This document shows, one piece after another, positions 16,864 through 26,300 of a DNA stretch of 64,000 bases (position 1 is the first letter of the stretch; each line of letters opens with the position of its first letter). Where the stretch lies: the NCBI GenBank assembly GCA_038118725.1, contig JAYOIK010000010.1, positions 15,670-79,669 on the forward strand. The letters run 5' to 3'. A program made the translations under genes and the position numbers. The DNA is from JADHLJ01 sp038118725. Lineage in GTDB: Bacteria > Pseudomonadota > Alphaproteobacteria > Thalassobaculales > Thalassobaculaceae. Below the pieces are notes generated by a model. That model did not search any database and was not told where the DNA came from. It saw only the letters and a program-made list of their open reading frames with translations.

Positions 16864-18690
16864 ATGGCACTCCAGCAGATCGAGATCCTGGTGATCCTCG
16901 CCGCGGCGATGGGGCTGTTCGTGTGGGGCAAGTGGCGGGCCGACGTGGTGGCGCTGCTGACACTCGCGGCGGCGGTGGTCCTCGGGTTGGTCCCGGCGAG
17001 CGAGGCTTTCCTCGGCTTTGGCCATCCCGCGGTCATCACCGTCGCGGCGGTGCTGGCGATTTCCGCCTCCATGGCGCGCGCCGGCCTGGTGGATCTTCTG
17101 GTCGGCAAGCTGGTGCGCGTGGTCGCGGCGGGCCAGGGCCGGTTCATCATGCTGGATTGTCTGGCGGCGGCGGTGTCCGGCTTTATGAACAATGTCGGCG
17201 CGCTGGCGCTTTTGATGCCCGTCGGGCTCGGCATCGCCCGACGCGACGGGGTGCCCGCCTCGCGCATCCTGATGCCACTGTCCTTCGCCTCGATCCTCGG
17301 CGGGTTGGTGACCCTGATCGGCACGCCGCCGAACATCATTGTCTCGGGATTCCGCCAGAGCGCGGAAGGCGCGGGCTTCGCCATGTTCGACTTCGCCCTG
17401 GTCGGCGTTCCAGTGGCGCTCGCCGGCATCATCTTCGTGGTGATCGCCTCGCGCTGGCTGCTGCCGGAACAACGTGGCGGCGAGACCTCCGGCCCTGATT
17501 TCGATCTCGCGGGATACGTGACCGAGTTCGTGGTGCCGGACGGCTCGCCGCTGATCGGCCAGAAGGTCGACGCCATCGGCCCGGTGACCGGGGACGAGGC
17601 TCGACCCACCGAGTTGGCTCTGATCCGGCGGCGGCAACGCATCGTGCGCCGGCTGCACCACGAAGCCCTGATCGCCGGCGATATCCTGATGATGCGCGGA
17701 ACGCCGGAACAGATCGAGGTCGCGATCGCCAAGGGCCTGGAGATCCGAGAGCGCTCCAAGGAGAAGGCTCGCGCCGAGGCGGAGACGCAGGAAGGCGACG
17801 CCAAGGGAAAACCCGCCGAGGAAAAACCCGCCGAGGAAGGCCCGCTTGTCCTTGAGGCGGTGGTCCCGCCCCGGGCGATGATCGACGGACGCTCGCCCGC
17901 CGACCTGCGCCTCAGATCACGCTACGGCGTGAACCTCCTGGCGATCGCCCGTGAAGGCTCGCCGATCCGCACGCGGCTGCGGGATACGCGGGTGCGCGTC
18001 GGTGATGTCCTGCTGGTCCAGGGCGAGCCGGACACCCTTTACGGCACCCTCTCGACCCTCGGTTGCTTGCCGTTGGCCCAGCGCGAGATCAGCCTGGATC
18101 ACAACCGCTCCTTCCTGCCGCTCGGGTTTTTCGCCCTGGCGATCGCCGGGACCGCGTTGGGTCTGGCGCCGGCGGCCCTGTGTTTCAGTCTCGCGGTGCT
18201 GGCCATCGTGCTGAGCGGAACCATGACCATGAACCAGGTCTACGAGGCGGTGGACTGGCCGGTGGTGGTGCTTTTGGGCGCGATGATCCCGGTCGGCGGC
18301 GCCATCGAGAGTACCGGGGCCGCCGCCGCGATCGCCGCGATGGTCGCCGAAATCGGCGGCGGGCTGTCGCCGTATCTGGTGCTGGGGCTGGTCCTGGTGC
18401 TGACAATGACCTTGTCGGACATCATGAACAACGCCGCGACGGCGGTGGTGATGGCTCCGGTTGCCATCGGCATCGCCGGCGGCCTCGGATTGGAGCCTGA
18501 TCCGTTCCTGATGGCCGTCGCGATCGGCGCGTCCTGCGCCTTCCTGACACCGATCGGGCATCAGAACAATCTTCTGGTCATGGGCCCCGGCGGCTATCAG
18601 TTCGGAGATTACTGGCGGCTCGGCCTGCCGCTGGAGATCCTGATCGTCGCGATCGCCGTGCCCCTGATCCCCGTGGTTTGGCCGTTCTGA
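16864..18690 (+). CDS. SLC13/DASS-family carrier with TrkA-C (RCK_C) domains
   Basis: A 608-residue membrane carrier of the divalent anion:sodium symporter family. Two halves of hydrophobic helices each carry an Asn-rich re-entrant motif (NNVGALALLMP and NNAATAVVMAP), and GTPPNIIVSG is a family hallmark. Between the halves lies a large soluble region, about residues 210-400, with two TrkA-C-like modules (LIGQKVDAIG and LLVQGEPDTLY segments) joined by a Lys/Glu-rich linker. Such carriers move sulfate or dicarboxylates. The gene follows the acyl-CoA dehydrogenase by 15 bp, which suggests import of a carboxylate handled by that enzyme; this is inference. Confidence 0.88.
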   Translation: MALQQIEILVILAAAMGLFVWGKWRADVVALLTLAAAVVLGLVPASEAFLGFGHPAVITVAAVLAISASMARAGLVDLLVGKLVRVVAAGQGRFIMLDCLAAAVSGFMNNVGALALLMPVGLGIARRDGVPASRILMPLSFASILGGLVTLIGTPPNIIVSGFRQSAEGAGFAMFDFALVGVPVALAGIIFVVIASRWLLPEQRGGETSGPDFDLAGYVTEFVVPDGSPLIGQKVDAIGPVTGDEARPTELALIRRRQRIVRRLHHEALIAGDILMMRGTPEQIEVAIAKGLEIRERSKEKARAEAETQEGDAKGKPAEEKPAEEGPLVLEAVVPPRAMIDGRSPADLRLRSRYGVNLLAIAREGSPIRTRLRDTRVRVGDVLLVQGEPDTLYGTLSTLGCLPLAQREISLDHNRSFLPLGFFALAIAGTALGLAPAALCFSLAVLAIVLSGTMTMNQVYEAVDWPVVVLLGAMIPVGGAIESTGAAAAIAAMVAEIGGGLSPYLVLGLVLVLTMTLSDIMNNAATAVVMAPVAIGIAGGLGLEPDPFLMAVAIGASCAFLTPIGHQNNLLVMGPGGYQFGDYWRLGLPLEILIVAIAVPLIPVVWPF

Positions 18691-18717
18691 GGGGTTTTCG
18701 TTTGATCCTCGCGGTAT

Positions 18718-21366
18718 CTATCCGGAAGCTCCTTCAGGCGCCCATTCAACCATCCGCAGGCTTCGCCCGCCCAGCCGCTCGAAGGCGCGCTGACGGCAGG
18801 AGAAGACGATGATTTGCAAGTCGCCGGCCTGGCGATGCAGCGCGTCGAACATTTTCTCGATCCGGTCATCGTCGCTATAGACCAGGGCGTCGTCCAGGAT
18901 CACCGGTACCGGCCTGCCGTTCCTGGCGAGCAATCGCGCGAAGGCGAGGCGCGTCAGGACCGTCAATTGCTCGCGCATGCCGCCGCTCAGGACCGAAACA
19001 TCCTCCTCCTGGCCGTTGCGCTCCAGTGATCTCGGCACCAGGGTCTCGTCGTCAAAGGTGATGTTGGCATCCGAGACCACCAGGGAGATCAGGGGCCGAA
19101 GCTCGTCCATGACCGGACCGAGATACTGCTCCTTCGCGGCGAGACGCGCGTCGTCGAGAGCTTGCCGCAGACGCCGCAGGACCGCGATCTCGACCTCCAG
19201 CGCGGCGACCCGATCCTCGGCGGCCTGGCGCTTGTCGCTTGTCTCGGCGAGCACTTCCTCGATGGCATTCTCCGAACGGGCGCGAATTCCACCGGTGAGG
19301 CCGCTGATCTCCTCGGCCAGCCGCGCGGCCTCCGCGTCTAAGTTGCCGACAACCGACGCGGCGCGCCGGGCCCGCGCCTCGGCGGCTTCCAGATCCGGGG
19401 CGCTGGCTTGCAGGTCCGTCACCGCTTGGCCGGCCATGGTGAGCGCGGCGGCCGCTTCGCCTTCCTCCCTCTCAAGACGCTCGACCTCCGCGCCGCGTTC
19501 CGCCTCTGGACCGAGCACGCGCTCGATATCGGTCAGGGTTTCGCGTGAATGATCGATGGTCAGCTTGGCGAGCGCCGCCGCCTCCCGCTTGCCCGACAGC
19601 GCGGCCCGCGCGGTCTCCGCCTCGGTCCTCGTTTCAATGACCGCGGCGCCGGCCGTTTCCAGGGCGTGGGTGGCCGCTTCCGGAGCGAGGGCGTGGGGGT
19701 CGATATCGGCTGTCAGTTCGGCAAGCCTGGACGCCTCGATCCTAAGCGCTTCCAATCCGTCCGGCGCCCAAGCCGACAGTTCCGCCCGCGCCACCCGTAT
19801 GCTCGCCCGCGCCTCGGACAGGCTCCGCGCGCGCTCTCGGACGGCGGCGAGGTCTTCGGCGCCGAGTTTCTCCAGATCGCGCGCCAATGCTCCTTGTTTC
19901 GATTGCAAGGCCTGGGCAAGTCCATCGTCGGTATCCGCGCCGGCGCTGACGGTGAGCACGCCGATCCCTTGGATTTCAAAGCGCGTGGACCGGGTAACGG
20001 CGCGGCTGTCGCCATCGGCCAGCGGCGCGCCATCGGCCAGGATCGACGCGGACGGGTTCTCCACATACGCCACGCTAACCAGCGCCGCCTTGGCGTCCAG
20101 CCTGGCGCGCAGGTCGGCGATCTCGGCCTCGATCGCGCCGAGCTTCTCGACCGCGCCGTCGGGGAGCGCCAATGTCTGTTCCCGCGCCGACAATGTCTCG
20201 ATCAAGGCTTGGCATTCCCGCGCCTTTTCCAACCGCTCTTCCAGGGAGGTCAATCGCTTGCGCGCCTCGGCGCCACGTTCAGCGACAACCGCGCGGCGAT
20301 GGTCTTCCCTGGCCCGCGCGAGCACGGCTTCCGCCTCGCCGAGGGCTCGCATGGCGGCTTCCTCCCGCCTCTGACCGGTGGCGACCTCGGCGATGGCCTC
20401 GCCGCGGGCCCGTTCCGCCTCGGCGAGGCGCGCCGTTATCATCCGAGCGCGCTCCAGAGCCTCGCGGTAACGGGCGAGGCTCTCCCGCACCATTCCGTGG
20501 CGCCCGGCTTCCAAGTCCCGGAGCCTGGCCGCCTCGGCCAATTGTGACGCGTGCGATTTCGCCCGCTCCAGCGCGTCGGTGGCCCGTGCCATTTCGTCTT
20601 GCCGTTCCCTGAGCGCGTCGGGAGCGGCGATCTCGTCCCGTCGCGCTTGCTTGGCCCGTCGCTGGTCCAGCGCTTGGCGCAGGGACGACAGCATCTCGGA
20701 CTGAGCGGCCTCGTCGGCGCGCAGCTGTTCCAGTTCCTCCTTCGCCTCGGCATAGGGACCGCTTTTCCTCGGCTGTCCGCGTTCGGTGACGAGAACGTCG
20801 AGCGCCTCCTGGCAGCGCTGAAGGATCCAAGCCATGCGGCGCCCACCGGTGAGCGCCTCAACCTCCTCGCCCGCCACCGAGGCGAGCGCGTCCTTGCGCG
20901 CCTCGGCCTCCTGATCCTGCTGGGCCTTGCCGCCGGTCTCGAAGTCGGTGATACCCTGGCGGACCCATAACAGCCCTGTTGGACCGGAGGCGCCGCCACG
21001 CGTGAGTTCGGCGATCCATGCCTCGGCCTCGTCCGCCTGAGCCACCAACCGTCCAGTGGCCAGTTCCGTCACCGTCGCGGCGCGGCCGGCATAGTATTGC
21101 TTGCTGATACGATGGAGACCCTGGTCGGTCTCGATATCGGCTTCGATCTGGGGACTGCCGCCGCTATGGGGCCGCAACAACCGAACCGCCTTTTGGGTCG
21201 CGGTATGAGGTTGAAACAGCAGGGCATGCAGCGCGTCGAAGCAAGTGGACTTGCCTTGCTCGTTCTCGGCGGCCAAGACATTGACGCCGTCGTCGACCGC
21301 CTCGATCGCGACGCCACGATTGGCGAAGCGCCGGACATTCCACAATCTGATCGCCCGGATCTTCAC
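18718..21366 (-). CDS. SbcC/YhaN-like AAA ATPase with coiled coils
   Basis: An 882-residue SMC/Rad50-like ATPase. It has an N-terminal Walker A-like AENEQGKST (residues 33-41), long Ala/Glu/Arg coiled-coil regions, the ABC signature LSGGMREQL and Walker B VPVILDDALVYSDDD near the C-terminus. The post-Walker-B switch is FSCRQ rather than the usual histidine. No CxxC zinc hook is visible in the centre, which sets it apart from SbcC/Rad50 and closer to YhaN-type proteins. It overlaps the upstream SbcD-like nuclease gene by 4 bp, so the two probably form one DNA-end-processing complex. Confidence 0.85.
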   Translation of the reverse strand: MKIRAIRLWNVRRFANRGVAIEAVDDGVNVLAAENEQGKSTCFDALHALLFQPHTATQKAVRLLRPHSGGSPQIEADIETDQGLHRISKQYYAGRAATVTELATGRLVAQADEAEAWIAELTRGGASGPTGLLWVRQGITDFETGGKAQQDQEAEARKDALASVAGEEVEALTGGRRMAWILQRCQEALDVLVTERGQPRKSGPYAEAKEELEQLRADEAAQSEMLSSLRQALDQRRAKQARRDEIAAPDALRERQDEMARATDALERAKSHASQLAEAARLRDLEAGRHGMVRESLARYREALERARMITARLAEAERARGEAIAEVATGQRREEAAMRALGEAEAVLARAREDHRRAVVAERGAEARKRLTSLEERLEKARECQALIETLSAREQTLALPDGAVEKLGAIEAEIADLRARLDAKAALVSVAYVENPSASILADGAPLADGDSRAVTRSTRFEIQGIGVLTVSAGADTDDGLAQALQSKQGALARDLEKLGAEDLAAVRERARSLSEARASIRVARAELSAWAPDGLEALRIEASRLAELTADIDPHALAPEAATHALETAGAAVIETRTEAETARAALSGKREAAALAKLTIDHSRETLTDIERVLGPEAERGAEVERLEREEGEAAAALTMAGQAVTDLQASAPDLEAAEARARRAASVVGNLDAEAARLAEEISGLTGGIRARSENAIEEVLAETSDKRQAAEDRVAALEVEIAVLRRLRQALDDARLAAKEQYLGPVMDELRPLISLVVSDANITFDDETLVPRSLERNGQEEDVSVLSGGMREQLTVLTRLAFARLLARNGRPVPVILDDALVYSDDDRIEKMFDALHRQAGDLQIIVFSCRQRAFERLGGRSLRMVEWAPEGASG

Positions 21367-22484
21367 GCGTCGTATTCCAGGCCGAGGCTGTAAAGCCGCG
21401 AGAGCGCCCGTTCGGCGACACGCCGGGTCTCGCCGGACGCGGTCTCGTCGCGCGCTTCACTCAAAAGCGCCTCGGCGGCCTGGCGCAGGGCGCCCGCCTT
21501 GTCTATGGCGTCTAGATCGTCTGGGCTGTGATCAATGGCCAGCCGGCTGTCGTTAAAGGTCATCAGGGCAAAGTCGGGACTGATATCCCCCGCCGCGCCG
21601 TTCAGCGCCGCCCTGGCCTCAAGCCCCAACCGGCCCGCCGCCGCGAGACTAACCAGAATATTCCGGCGATCCTCCAGAGGCTCGATCGCTTGTCTCAACC
21701 GTTCCGCCGGATCCTCCTCGGCAACCAGATCAAGCGCCAGATCACGCCAGAGGAATTGCCCGGTGAGTGTCGGCGTCACCCTAGGAGCGGCGCCCGGCGC
21801 ATCGATCTCGACAATCAGCGCCCGGCCCGGCGCGTCGTGCTTGAAGCGGTCCGGTTCCGGCGTGCCGGAATACCAGGTCCGCTCGTTCAAGCGGATCTGA
21901 CCGTGCCAATCGCCCAGCGCGAGATAACCGAGATTGGCGCGGGCGGCCCGGTCCGGCGCGATCACGTCGGCGGCCCCGTCTTCACCAAAATTCTGGATCG
22001 CTCCATGCGCCAGGCCGATCCGGATCACCCCGGTGTCTGTCTCGGCCCCGTTCATCCATTCGGTAAGGTCGCGGCCCGGTCGGCGGACCGGACAGGGCGC
22101 CGGCAACAGCACCGCGTCGAGGCCGAGTTCCACCGGCTCGGCGGCGCGGGCGACGGTGACGTTATCCGGGCACTCGCCGCCCACCGTCCGCCAAAGCTCC
22201 TCGGCCTGGAGAGAGTCGTGGTTACCCGGAATCAGGAACCAGCGAATATTCGGCGTGACCGCCATCTCTTGTAGCGCGTGGCGGACCGTGGCGCGGGACG
22301 GGGTTTCGGTATCGAAGGTATCTCCGGCGACCAGGACGGTGTCTATATCCAGTTCCGCCGCGCGCTCCCGCAGCCGCCCGATCACCCCGTGACGGGCCTC
22401 GGTCAGCCGGCCACGCAGTTCCTCCGGCATTTGCCCGAAGCGCTTGCCGAGATGCAAGTCGGAGGTGTGCAGGAAACGAACCAG
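21363..22484 (-). CDS. SbcD/YhaO-like metallophosphoesterase nuclease, CTG start
   Basis: A 373-residue calcineurin-like phosphoesterase. From a CTG at 22484 the protein begins (M)VRFLHTSDLHLGKRF and includes the essential metal motif D-x-H. It continues with VLVAGDTFD, LIPGNHDSL and a GxH-type site (LALGDWHGQ). No ATG, GTG or TTG lies in frame upstream of the motif. The next usable start (TTG at 22457) would cut through it and remove the catalytic Asp. GGAG lies seven bases before the CTG, so a CTG start is likely. It is coupled to the SbcC-like gene, and the pair is expected to process DNA ends. Confidence 0.82.
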   Translation of the reverse strand: MVRFLHTSDLHLGKRFGQMPEELRGRLTEARHGVIGRLRERAAELDIDTVLVAGDTFDTETPSRATVRHALQEMAVTPNIRWFLIPGNHDSLQAEELWRTVGGECPDNVTVARAAEPVELGLDAVLLPAPCPVRRPGRDLTEWMNGAETDTGVIRIGLAHGAIQNFGEDGAADVIAPDRAARANLGYLALGDWHGQIRLNERTWYSGTPEPDRFKHDAPGRALIVEIDAPGAAPRVTPTLTGQFLWRDLALDLVAEEDPAERLRQAIEPLEDRRNILVSLAAAGRLGLEARAALNGAAGDISPDFALMTFNDSRLAIDHSPDDLDAIDKAGALRQAAEALLSEARDETASGETRRVAERALSRLYSLGLEYDA

Positions 22485-22564
22485 GTCTCGGCTCCGTTCA
22501 TGAGGAGAGAAAAGGTCCCGTGACCACGCGGCAAGCGGTCTGGAGCGATCTCTCGGGCATCGCT

Positions 22565-22903
22565 CTAGTCTTTCTTCTTGCCCTTGTTCTTTCCGTCCTT
22601 CTTGCCCTTTTTATCGCCCTTGTCCTTCTTGCCCTTCTTGTCCTGCTTTTCCTTCTTATCCTTGTTCTTGCCCTTGGACTTCCCGTCCTTGTCCTTGGCT
22701 TTCTTGCCGCCTTTTTTGTCCTTCTTTTCCGCCTCGCGGGCCGCGCGCACGCAATCATCCTTTTCCTTCGGCTCGGCGATTTTCGCGCAATCGCGCGCCG
22801 CCTGACCCGGAGCCTCCGACTTACCGGCGGCCCGGGAGTCGAGCGGAGTCAGGGAGACGAGTACGGCCACGGCAACGGTGAGGATGAGTTTCCTAAAAAA
22901 CAT
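22565..22903 (-). CDS. exported Lys/Asp/Gly-rich low-complexity protein
   Basis: A 112-residue protein with a signal peptide (MFFRKLILTVAVAVLVSLT, probable cleavage near SRAAG). A short region with two cysteines follows (ARDCAKIAEP, KDDCVRAAR), then about 60 residues of repeated KKGKKDK-type sequence to the C-terminus. The strongly basic tail could bind nucleic acid, phosphate-rich polymers or the cell envelope. I recognise no family. The ATG at 22903 is chosen because it starts a clean signal peptide. It lies between the SbcD-like gene and the response regulator on the same strand. Confidence 0.65.
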   Translation of the reverse strand: MFFRKLILTVAVAVLVSLTPLDSRAAGKSEAPGQAARDCAKIAEPKEKDDCVRAAREAEKKDKKGGKKAKDKDGKSKGKNKDKKEKQDKKGKKDKGDKKGKKDGKNKGKKKD

Positions 22904-22965
22904 GGACGAAGCTCCATTCGGTGAAAACGAATGCTGCGGAAACATCCACGGCAACATCCCCGATC

Positions 22966-23364
22966 TTACGGAAATTCGACGCCCAGCACCCGGTTTATCT
23001 GTTTTTTCACGTCATTGACCGAAACCGGTTTCACCATATAGCCGGAAACCCGAAGCTCCTTGGCGCGTAGCACCTTTTCCTGTCCCGCGTCGGATGTCAG
23101 GAAAATCACCGGCGTGCGGGCGATCTCGGGCTGGTTGACGCCCCGAATCGTCGACAGATACTTCATGCCGTCGACCGGCTCCATATGGATGTCGCAGAGC
23201 ACCAGATGCGGCTTGACGATCAAGGTCTTCTTCAACCCCTCGGCGCCGTCCTCCGCTTGAGAGACTTTTCGGATATGCAGTCGGTTAAGAATCTGAACGA
23301 TGATCCTGCGGACGAAATCCTCATCGTCGATCACGAGAATGCGCAGGTCGTCGACGGTAATCAT
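22966..23364 (-). CDS. single-domain (CheY-like) response regulator
   Basis: A 132-residue receiver domain. It has the acidic pair D13/D14 (VIDDEDFV), phospho-acceptor D58 (VLCDIHME), a Thr/Ser switch in IFLTSD and a conserved Lys in YMVKPVS. No output domain is attached, so it acts by protein contact, presumably in the phosphorelay of the hybrid kinase encoded just upstream. Its ATG at 23364 lies within the 3' end of that kinase gene (44-bp overlap), indicating coupled expression. Confidence 0.9.
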   Translation of the reverse strand: MITVDDLRILVIDDEDFVRRIIVQILNRLHIRKVSQAEDGAEGLKKTLIVKPHLVLCDIHMEPVDGMKYLSTIRGVNQPEIARTPVIFLTSDAGQEKVLRAKELRVSGYMVKPVSVNDVKKQINRVLGVEFP

Positions 23365-26300
23365 GTAACTGCCCCCCAGTGTTGAGGAAATGGTCGCACA
23401 AAGGTTCGACTTCGTCACGCAGTTCCGCATACACATCTGGCAAGGCGTCGGCGAACAGAGCCGCCGTCGAGACGTCGCCGGCGTCCAAAATGTCTTGAAT
23501 GTCCCCCATGATACCGCCGACGCGGGTCGCGCCGATGGAGTTGGCCGCGCCCTTCAGGGCGTGAGCGATATCGCGCGCGCCGGGGCCGTCCTCGGCCGCG
23601 ATGGCTTCGCCGAGCGCGCCGATCCGCGTATCCAGCGAGGCGAGGAAACTGACCACGAATTCGGCGGCGGATTCATCGAAGGCGCCGAAACTGTCAATCA
23701 GTTTGGCCGTGTCGAAGATGTCCGGATCGGTACTCGGCGGTCCGGCCGCGGCAGCTGGCGCCTCGGTCGGCCCGGTGTCCGGCACCTCGATCGTCCGCAG
23801 TTCCAGGGCGTGCGCCATATGGGTTTCAAGCACCGCCGTCAGCCGCGCCATCTCGATGGGCTTGCGCAGATAGCCGTCCATGCCCGCGTCGAGACATTCC
23901 TGCTCGGTTCCGGGGAGCGCGTCGGCCGTCAGCGCGATGATCGGTAGCCGTTCGTCGCCGCCGCTTTCGGCTTCGGCGGCCCGGATCTCGCCGGTGAGTT
24001 CAAATCCGTCCATCTCCGGCATATGGAAATCGGTCAACAGCATCCCGTAATCATGTTGACGGTAGAGCTCCAGCGCCTCGGAGCCGTTATCGGCGATCTC
24101 ATGCGCGAAACCGAGGCGCGAGAGAACGCGGCGAATAACGATCTGGTTGGTCTCGTTATCCTCGGCCACCAGGATCACCGCGCGATGGGCATGGGCGGTG
24201 ACGAGATCCGGCGCCTGATAGGTAATCACTTCCGCCTCGTCGCCGACGCCGAAGTCACCAATCTCGGCCTCGCCCAGGGCCACGGCCACCATGTGCCAGA
24301 CCCGTCCGAGATGAACCGGACAGGTAAGAGCGCCCTGCAAGGTTATGTTCAACCCCCCGAGATCATTGGCGTTCAATGTCGACACGGCGTTCTGATAGGC
24401 GCTCAGCACCACCGCCGGATTGCCGCCCGCGCCGGCCTCGATGAAGGCCGAGATCGCGCCGCGATAGGTTTGCATTCCCGGTTTGCCATTCACGAAGATC
24501 AGATCCGGGGGCTCTCGCAGAGCGGCCAGGGCTTCATCCAATCCAGGCTTGTTCGAATAACCGGCGAGCGCGGAGGCCGTCGCCGCGACACCGCCGGCCT
24601 GGAGATAGCGGGTCAGAATCTCGCCCTCGCGCGTGCCGTAACCGAGCAGCAGAACCCGTGCGCGGGACAAGTCATGCTCCGGCCCCGGGGCCTCCGCGTC
24701 GGGCTTGAACGGCAGTTCGAACCAGAAGGTGGAGCCCTCGCCCGGCTGGCTTTCAACGCCGATATCGCCGCCCATCATCTCGCAGAGCCGCTTGCAAATC
24801 GACAGACCGAGACCCGTGCCCCCGAATTTGCGGGAGGTGGAGGAATCCGCCTGGGCGAAGGCCTGGAAGAGCTTGCCGATCTGCTCCTCGGTGAGGCCAA
24901 TACCGGTATCCGTGACCTCGAGCCGGACCCGCACGGTCTCGCCGTCGGAGGCGGCGGCGACTTTCCCTCGAACCCGGAACTCGACATGGCCCTCCTCGGT
25001 GAACTTGATCGCGTTGCTCGCGAGGTTGAGCACGATCTGCCTGATACGACTGGGATNNNNNNNNNNNNNNNNNNNNNNNNNNNNNNNNNNNNNNNNNNNN
25101 NNNNNNNNNNNNNNNNNNNNNNNNNNNNNNNNNNNNNNNNNNNNNNNNNNNNNNNNGACATCGACATGACGCCGTTCATCGGCGTGCGGATCTCATGGCT
25201 CATGGTCGCCAGGAAGTCGGCCTTGGCCTTGGCCGCCGCCTCCGCCGCCTCGCGCGCCTCGACCAGATCAAGCTCCATCTGCTTGCGGTCGGAGATATCG
25301 GTGAATGTCGACACGAAGCCGCCCGTCGGCACCATGGTGCGCCGGATGTCGAGCACCGCGCCGGTGCCGATGACCCGCTCGGCATGGGCGGATTCGTAGG
25401 CCTTGGCGCCCTCGGTCTGCGCGCGCGCCAACTCGTCCGGGTCACCGGGACCGTAATCGCCCCGAACGGCGGAGAGGCGCGCTAGTTCGTAATATGGCAG
25501 GCCGCGATAGAACGCCTCGGCGGGGAAGTCGAAGATCTCGATAAAACGTTCGTTATACGCCACCAGATTAAGCGCGCCGTCGAACATGGTGATGCCCTGA
25601 TCCATGCTCTGTAGGGTGGTTTCCAGGAGCGCGGTCTGGGCGGCGAGCGACTGTTCGGCCCGCTTGCGTTCGGTTACGTCGGTGAAAATCGCGACCGCGC
25701 CGCCATCCTCGAGCGCGGTTTTCCGCACCGCGAGGGTCTTGCCGGCGGAGGTTTCGACCTCGGTTTCCTCGTAGCCATCGCTTTCATAGGCGGCCATCCG
25801 GATGTTCGTCTGCTCGACCGGATCACCTGGACCGTAGAAGCCCTTGCGCGCCGCGTCTTCCAGAACCGCCCGCATCGGCGAGCCGATTTTCATCAGCGCC
25901 GGGTCGATCCCGACCAGTTCAACGTAGCGGTCGTTGAACAGTTGGAAATTCAGGTTTCCGTCCAGAACCAGCAACCCGTCGGACATGTTGTCCAACGCCG
26001 CCCGCAACTGAGCTTCCTTCGCCGCGAGGACCTGCTTGGCCCGCTTTCTCTCGGTGATATCGGAATGGGTGGCGACGAAACCTCCATCCGGCGTCGGACG
26101 GCGGCGGATCTCGATAACCGATCCATCCTTCATCGGACGCTCGGCGACATGGGCCTCGTGACTACGGGCGCGCTCCTTGGCCGCCGCCAAGGCCTCGGTA
26201 TAATCGCCCTCGCCGAACTCGCCGCTTTCGGCCAGATAATCAAGCAACTGGTCGTTCGAGACCCCGGGTCTCAGAAGTTCCTCGGGGAAATGCCAGAGCG

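Noticed and set aside
22498..22758. Arg-rich 86-codon frame on the minus strand
   Set aside because: It is an alternative frame of the Lys-rich exported protein gene, produced by its repetitive codons.
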